From Acidobacteriota bacterium (GTDB taxonomy: Bacteria > Acidobacteriota > UBA6911 > RPQK01 > JAJDTT01): a stretch of DNA of 37,481 bases. Position numbers and translations under genes: made by a program. Positions 34,453-37,481 of this stretch are shown here, in pieces. The notes under the pieces were generated by a model that saw nothing but the letters and a program-made list of their open reading frames with translations, was not told the DNA's origin and searched no databases. Every line of letters starts with the position of its first letter. Position 1 is the stretch's first letter. The DNA is taken from positions 87,981-125,461 of the forward strand of contig JAPPLF010000051.1 of the NCBI GenBank assembly GCA_028874215.1, in the 5' to 3' direction.

Positions 34453-35141
34453 CAAACGTTTTGATCGAAATGCGCCATCTGACCCGCGTGTTCCAGCGCG
34501 ATACCGTCCAGGTCGTAGCGCTGCAGGACATCAATCTGGACATCCGCGAGAAGGACTTCATCAGCTTGATGGGACCCTCCGGTTCGGGAAAGAGCACCCT
34601 GCTCAACCTGATTGCCGGCATCGACCGGCCGACCGGCGGCGAGCTCCGGGTCCTGGGAGAAGACCTGACCGCGCTCAACGAAGACGAGCTGGCCGGCTGG
34701 CGCAACGAACACGTGGGATTCGTGTTTCAGCACTTCAACCTGATCCCTGTCCTGACCGCCTTCGAAAACGTGGAGCTTCCCTTGCTGCTGACCGCGCTTT
34801 CCCGGAAGGAAAGGCGGGAGCATGTGGAAACGGCCCTGCGTCTGGTGAACCTTTCAGACCGAATACACCACTATCCGCGCCAGCTCAGCGGGGGAGAGGA
34901 GCAACGGGTAGCCATCGCCCGGGCAATCGTCACCGATCCCACCTTCATCCTGGCCGACGAACCGACGGGCGACCTGGACGCCGAGTCGGCCGGGGACATC
35001 CTCAAGGTTCTGGAGGCATTGAACCGGGACTTCGGCAAGACCATCGTCATGGTCACCCACGATCCCCGCGCCGCGGCCTACGCCGGCATCAATCATCACT
35101 TGGAAAAAGGGTCCCTGTTGGAGAAGGCCCAGGCCGAGTGA
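34449..35141 (+). CDS. LolD/MacB-type ABC transporter ATP-binding protein
   Basis: A 230-residue ATPase: Walker [10 protein letters not shown] (42-50), Gln94 in the Q-loop [10 protein letters not shown], signature LSGGE (146-150) followed by EQRVAIARA, Walker [10 protein letters not shown] (167-174) and the H-loop MVTHDPRAA. The residue after LSGG is Glu, and the next is also Glu, instead of the usual Gln-Gln. It is the last gene of the four-gene exporter operon, and its stop lies within the left copy of the hairpin repeat at 35134-35184. Likely substrate class: a peptide, lipid or antibiotic. Confidence 0.92.
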   Translation: MTNVLIEMRHLTRVFQRDTVQVVALQDINLDIREKDFISLMGPSGSGKSTLLNLIAGIDRPTGGELRVLGEDLTALNEDELAGWRNEHVGFVFQHFNLIPVLTAFENVELPLLLTALSRKERREHVETALRLVNLSDRIHHYPRQLSGGEEQRVAIARAIVTDPTFILADEPTGDLDAESAGDILKVLEALNRDFGKTIVMVTHDPRAAAYAGINHHLEKGSLLEKAQAE

Positions 35142-35184
35142 TCCGTTCGGAGGGGGGACATTCCTGTCCCCCCCTCTTCTTCAA
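35134..35184 (+). repeat. Hairpin repeat, copy 1 (also a probable terminator)
   Basis: A 51-base unit starting CCGAGTGA that also exists at 36265-36315. Its centre is a 9-bp perfect stem, GGGGGGACA (35152-35160) and TGTCCCCCC (35165-35173), around a TTCC loop, followed by a pyrimidine run CTCTTCTTC. It begins inside the final codons of the exporter ATPase gene (GAG TGA). Both copies lie in the same orientation. Confidence 0.8.
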
Positions 35185-35222
35185 CGTTTCACTCGAAATC
35201 CCAAAACAGCCGCATCGCGACT

Positions 35223-35375
35223 TCAGGTCAACTTGCGGAGGAACATGGCAACGCGTTCCAGCTTGCCGACCTCCTCCGGGTCCAGGCCGTCAGGCGCGAA
35301 ATGCATTACCTCGTTTCGCAACTCCCGGATCTGGCCCAAGTTGTGTATGAAGGTGGCGCGATCGACTTGCAATCC
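35223..35375 (-). pseudogene. C-terminal remnant of the CBS protein beyond an in-frame TAG (HEPN motif)
   Basis: Directly past the TAG at 35376-35378, the same frame stays open for 50 codons to TGA at 35223-35225. It encodes GLQVDRATFIHNLGQIRELR then NEVMHFAPDGLDPEEVGK and an end LERVAMFLRKLT. RNEVMH fits the Rx4-6H (RNxxxH) catalytic motif of HEPN ribonucleases. This matches the C-terminus I expect for CBS-plus-Swt1-like-HEPN proteins, so the stop looks like a nonsense mutation (TTG to TAG would suffice) and not the natural end. Sequencing error or readthrough cannot be excluded. Confidence 0.75.
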
Positions 35376-36212
35376 CTACCTGTCCCATCGATCCGGGTTC
35401 TCAATCAGGCGGCAATAGGCGCCGAAGTTGAGATCCCACGAGCCTTCGATCGGTCTGTTTGGATCATCGGACTCCTTCCTCATCTCTTCGAGAGTGAATT
35501 TGCTCACGAGATTCCGCAGATGGAGTTCGATTTCGCCAATGGTCAGGAACGGTTGGGCAAGCTGCGCGAACTGTATGGCGAAATCACTTGCCGTTACTAT
35601 TCCTGAGATTGTCCGGTCGATGTCTCGAACGAGAACGTATCCATGTTCCCAGATGTCCTTGATCGCATTGAACAAGGGAGCGTTGATGCCTATTTCCCGA
35701 GGGGATTCCATCCAGTCGCGGACCTCGTCGCTCTCGCATCCGAGCGTGTAGGCTGTTCCGATCGACCGCCAACTGACCACGCCCTTCACGTCGCGTTCGT
35801 TTGTCATCACCGGCAGCTGTGAGAAATCCTCGATCAACATGAGTGTCGTCGCTTTGGCGAGCGGGTTGTTCGGCTGCACGCTCGTTAGTTTGCAGCGGGA
35901 CGTCGGAAGTACGCGGATACGCACGGTCGGATCGGCCGGCTCGTTCCGGACACCCGTCGCCTCCATGTCCAGTTCGATCGCGATATCGCCGTCGATGTGC
36001 TCTCGCTCGAAATCGGGGACCGTGCGGAGATCGAGTTCCGCAAATTTGGTCCTGATCCGCCTGATGAGCCTGTCGCTTCGGCGCGAATAGTTGAACCAAC
36101 CCAGAAGCTCACGGACCGTCGTGAATTCCGCAACCGGCATGGCCCCACTATCCCGTTCAGATTTCATCCTGTCTGCGATTTTTTTGAGTTTCTCGTGGGC
36201 TTGATCAGGCAT
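35376..36212 (-). CDS. CBS-domain protein with truncated HEPN-like C-terminus
   Basis: A 278-residue protein up to the TAG. Residues about 30-100 form a family-specific N-terminal domain (TVRELLGWFNYSRRSDRL...PDFE). Two CBS modules follow at about 105-160 (LTSVQPNNPLAKATTLM) and 165-215 (ESPREIGINAPLFNAI, then SGIVTASDFAIQF). CBS pairs bind adenine nucleotides and would sense a ligand. The last segment (PFLTIGEIELHLRNLVSK onward) is the first half of a HEPN-type helical domain, cut before its catalytic motif. ATG 36212 is used; TTG 36227 is an in-frame alternative. It is flanked on both sides by the hairpin repeat. The product, if made, probably lacks RNase activity. Confidence 0.75.
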   Translation of the reverse strand: MPDQAHEKLKKIADRMKSERDSGAMPVAEFTTVRELLGWFNYSRRSDRLIRRIRTKFAELDLRTVPDFEREHIDGDIAIELDMEATGVRNEPADPTVRIRVLPTSRCKLTSVQPNNPLAKATTLMLIEDFSQLPVMTNERDVKGVVSWRSIGTAYTLGCESDEVRDWMESPREIGINAPLFNAIKDIWEHGYVLVRDIDRTISGIVTASDFAIQFAQLAQPFLTIGEIELHLRNLVSKFTLEEMRKESDDPNRPIEGSWDLNFGAYCRLIENPDRWDR

Positions 36213-36264
36213 GGCAATATTTCTCAAATGCCGTCGAAGCGGCTCGGACCCTCAATTTAGCAGT

Positions 36265-36315
36265 CCGAGTGAGCCGTTTGGAGGGGGGACATTCCTGTCC
36301 CCCGTTCTTCCTTCA
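36265..36315 (+). repeat. Hairpin repeat, copy 2
   Basis: Matches copy 1 at nearly all positions across CCGAGTGAnCCGTTnGG and the hairpin, with one indel in the 3' pyrimidine part. The stem is GGGGGACA (36284-36291) and TGTCCCCC (36296-36303) around TTCC. Just upstream, CGGCTCGGAC (36240-36249) can pair with GTCCGAG (36263-36269) plus GCCG, forming a second imperfect hairpin. Confidence 0.8.
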
Positions 36316-36371
36316 CCTTCATGGGGGCGCCTGCGGCGAGAAACCCGTCGCTCCCTAGCTGCTCCTGTTCT

Positions 36372-36653
36372 TCAGTGGATTTGCGAACGGTATGCGCCTC
36401 GACGATGGGCGATCCGGACGACAAGAATTCGAATGCGTTCATCGTTGATTTCGGCAATTATCCGGTAGTCTCCAACGCGGTACCGCCAAAGTTTGCGATA
36501 CCTGGTTCCCCGCATGGCACGCCCAAGTTGACGAGGATTTCGCATCCTGGCCAATCGGACCTCCAGGTAATCCCGAAGCCACTGTTGAGTCTGCCGACTC
36601 TGTTTTCGAATGGATTTCTGAACACTCTCAGCATACTCAACCTTCCAGGTCAC
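36372..36653 (-). CDS. RelE/ParE-family toxin
   Basis: A 93-residue protein of the RelE/ParE superfamily. It begins TWKVEYAESVQKSIRKQ and ends with the conserved strand block YRVGDYRIIAEINDERIRIL, followed by VVRIAHRRGAYR. That block and the basic C-terminal residues (Arg, His, Arg) form the mRNA-interferase core in RelE relatives. The start is GTG at 36653, inside the antitoxin gene's end (17-base overlap), a classic coupled pair. It appears complete. Ribosome-dependent mRNA cleavage is the likely activity; gyrase poisoning (ParE) cannot be excluded. Confidence 0.87.
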   Translation of the reverse strand: MTWKVEYAESVQKSIRKQSRQTQQWLRDYLEVRLARMRNPRQLGRAMRGTRYRKLWRYRVGDYRIIAEINDERIRILVVRIAHRRGAYRSQIH

Positions 36654-36855
36654 GCCACATCTCTTCGGAAGTTACGACTTTCTCGTCTCCATTGCGAACC
36701 CGTTCCAACACCTGTTCCGCCAGATGCAGGTCCTCCATTTCCTCGATCTTCTCGAGGATGGCTTCACGGGCGTAGGCGCTTTTGGTTTGGCCTGCCTCCT
36801 TTGCGAGTCGCTCAAGCCGAGCGTCAATCTCCTCGGGGATTCGGATTGAAAGCAT
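36637..36855 (-). CDS. Ribbon-helix-helix antitoxin (RelB/DUF6290-like)
   Basis: A 72-residue protein: MLSIRIPEEIDARLERLAKE forms the DNA-binding strand and first helix, AGQTKSAYAREAI the second helix of the ribbon-helix-helix, and the acidic C-terminus (VVTSEEMWRDLEG) is the probable toxin-binding region. ATG 36855 has GGAG six bases upstream, whereas the alternative ATG 36867 and longer frames do not. It overlaps the RelE-type toxin gene. It likely represses its own promoter. Confidence 0.85.
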   Translation of the reverse strand: MLSIRIPEEIDARLERLAKEAGQTKSAYAREAILEKIEEMEDLHLAEQVLERVRNGDEKVVTSEEMWRDLEG

Positions 36856-36876
36856 GACAATCTCCATACTGACAAG

Positions 36877-36904
36877 ATTACATATTCGGATGGAAAGCCT
36901 CCAA
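36877..36904 (-). promoter_or_regulatory. Possible promoter of the RHH/RelE pair
   Basis: On the minus strand TTGGAG (36904-36899) and TGTAAT (36882-36877) have a 16-base spacer and lie 21 bases before the antitoxin start. The -10 matches at 5/6 positions; the -35 is weak. Confidence 0.35.
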
Positions 36905-37017
36905 GTCCAACAAACGATCCGCGTGGAGAAACCGTGATCGAGGGCACCGATGCCGAGGCTCTCTGGACAGATGCCATGCCCAGACAACCGGTGACAAAGC
37001 CATCCGATATTGGGCTC

Positions 37018-37481
37018 TCACCCGCCGGAAACTTCGAACCCGGCAGGCTGCCGGGAGTGATGGTCGGTGACCTGCTGGTAGGCTTGCCCCAGAGCCAGGA
37101 TCCGGGACTCGTCGAAGAGGCGCCCGGTGAGGGAGATGCTGGTGGGACGGCCTTCGGGATCGAAACCGTTGGGAAGCGCGAGGCAGGGGAGTCCCGTCAG
37201 GTTGGTGAGTCTCACGTTATAGCTGAAACTGGGAGCCAGGTAGGCGTCGATTCCAGACATGACCTGGGCCATGTCCTCCATCAACAATGAGCGTAGCCGA
37301 TTGGCCTGGATATACTCCACGGCCGGCACGAACCGGGCCTGACGGAACACGCACAGGGCGTTGTCGTAAGCGTCCCCTACCGAGCACATCGACGGCCGCA
37401 CTCCCGCCTCCCGGCATCTTTTCCCAAAGGCAGCCGAGGTGTACTGCGTTCCCTGGTCCGAGTGGTGGATCACCTGCTTGG
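37018..37481 (-). pseudogene. Chimeric ORF: IS3-family transposase fragment fused to amidase C-terminus (partial)
   Basis: The frame is open to the window edge. Its visible first part, down to about 37351, reads VIHHSDQGTQYTSAAFGKRC, then SMCSVGDAYDNALC. This is the integrase-core block of IS3-type OrfB, but it breaks off just before the expected catalytic Glu (DNAxxESF). From about 37350 the same frame continues as FRQARFVPAVEYIQANRLR and LTNLTGLPCLALPNGFDPEG, ending with the terminal block of an amidase-signature enzyme. The amidase lacks its N-terminal catalytic Ser-Ser-Lys region. Neither half can be functional. An IS insertion followed by deletion is the likely history. Confidence 0.75.

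Noticed and set aside
35134-36315. CRISPR array from repeated hairpins
   Set aside because: There are only two copies, 1.1 kb apart, with a gene between them and no spacer-sized interval or cas gene.

Overview
The window is a GC-rich bacterial chromosome segment with tightly packed genes on both strands. The best single clue to the host is the 1151-residue TonB-dependent receptor at 2510-5965. It has an N-terminal carboxypeptidase-regulatory-like fold and ends in a phenylalanine, an architecture greatly expanded in Acidobacteriota. The secreted S9 peptidase, PhyH dioxygenase, glycosidase-like protein and MacB-type exporter fit the same group. I infer Acidobacteriota, with no rRNA or tRNA gene here to confirm it.

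Layout, left to right. 49-2357 (minus): an NAD-dependent sugar epimerase and an SGNH-hydrolase-like protein. 2510-5965: the receptor, behind a recognisable promoter. 6044-7009 (minus): a PhyH-type Fe(II)/2-oxoglutarate dioxygenase. 7174-8041: a Phd/PIN toxin-antitoxin pair with a perfect 16-bp palindrome upstream. 8131-9766: an orphan COG3910-like ATPase and a spore-photoproduct-lyase-like radical SAM protein. 9767-10089: a non-coding stretch with an extremely strong Shine-Dalgarno in front of tiny ORFs, then a hairpin. 10090-12129: an SDR oxidoreductase diverging from a nitrilase-superfamily amidohydrolase, then a small membrane protein. 12234-14978 (minus): a 914-residue secreted leucine-rich-repeat protein. 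15485-16282 (minus): a HAD phosphatase. 16391-20491: a Wzm/Wzt polysaccharide exporter with two GT2 glycosyltransferases. 20541-22079: a lipoprotein serine hydrolase. 22153-24633 (minus): a small coiled-coil protein, tsaD and mtnA. 24861-26918: a secreted S9 peptidase. 26967-29597: a D-2-hydroxyacid dehydrogenase with the two aconitase X subunits. 29627-30886: a secreted glycosidase-like protein. 30980-35141: a four-gene MacAB-like ABC exporter.

The right end (35.1-37.5 kb) is accessory DNA. A CBS-domain protein is stopped by an in-frame TAG. Past that stop the same frame runs 50 more codons and carries an RNxxxH motif typical of HEPN ribonucleases. The gene is bracketed by two direct copies of a roughly 50-bp hairpin repeat. 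A ribbon-helix-helix/RelE pair follows. The window ends in a chimeric ORF in which an IS3-type transposase fragment is fused in frame to the C-terminus of an amidase.

Two coherent functional blocks stand out. The Wzm/Wzt/GT2 cluster, perhaps with the distant epimerase, would build and export a surface glycan. The hydroxyacid dehydrogenase/aconitase X operon would handle a small hydroxy-acid or hydroxyproline-like substrate. The most interesting observation is the interrupted CBS-HEPN gene inside its repeat-bounded interval.
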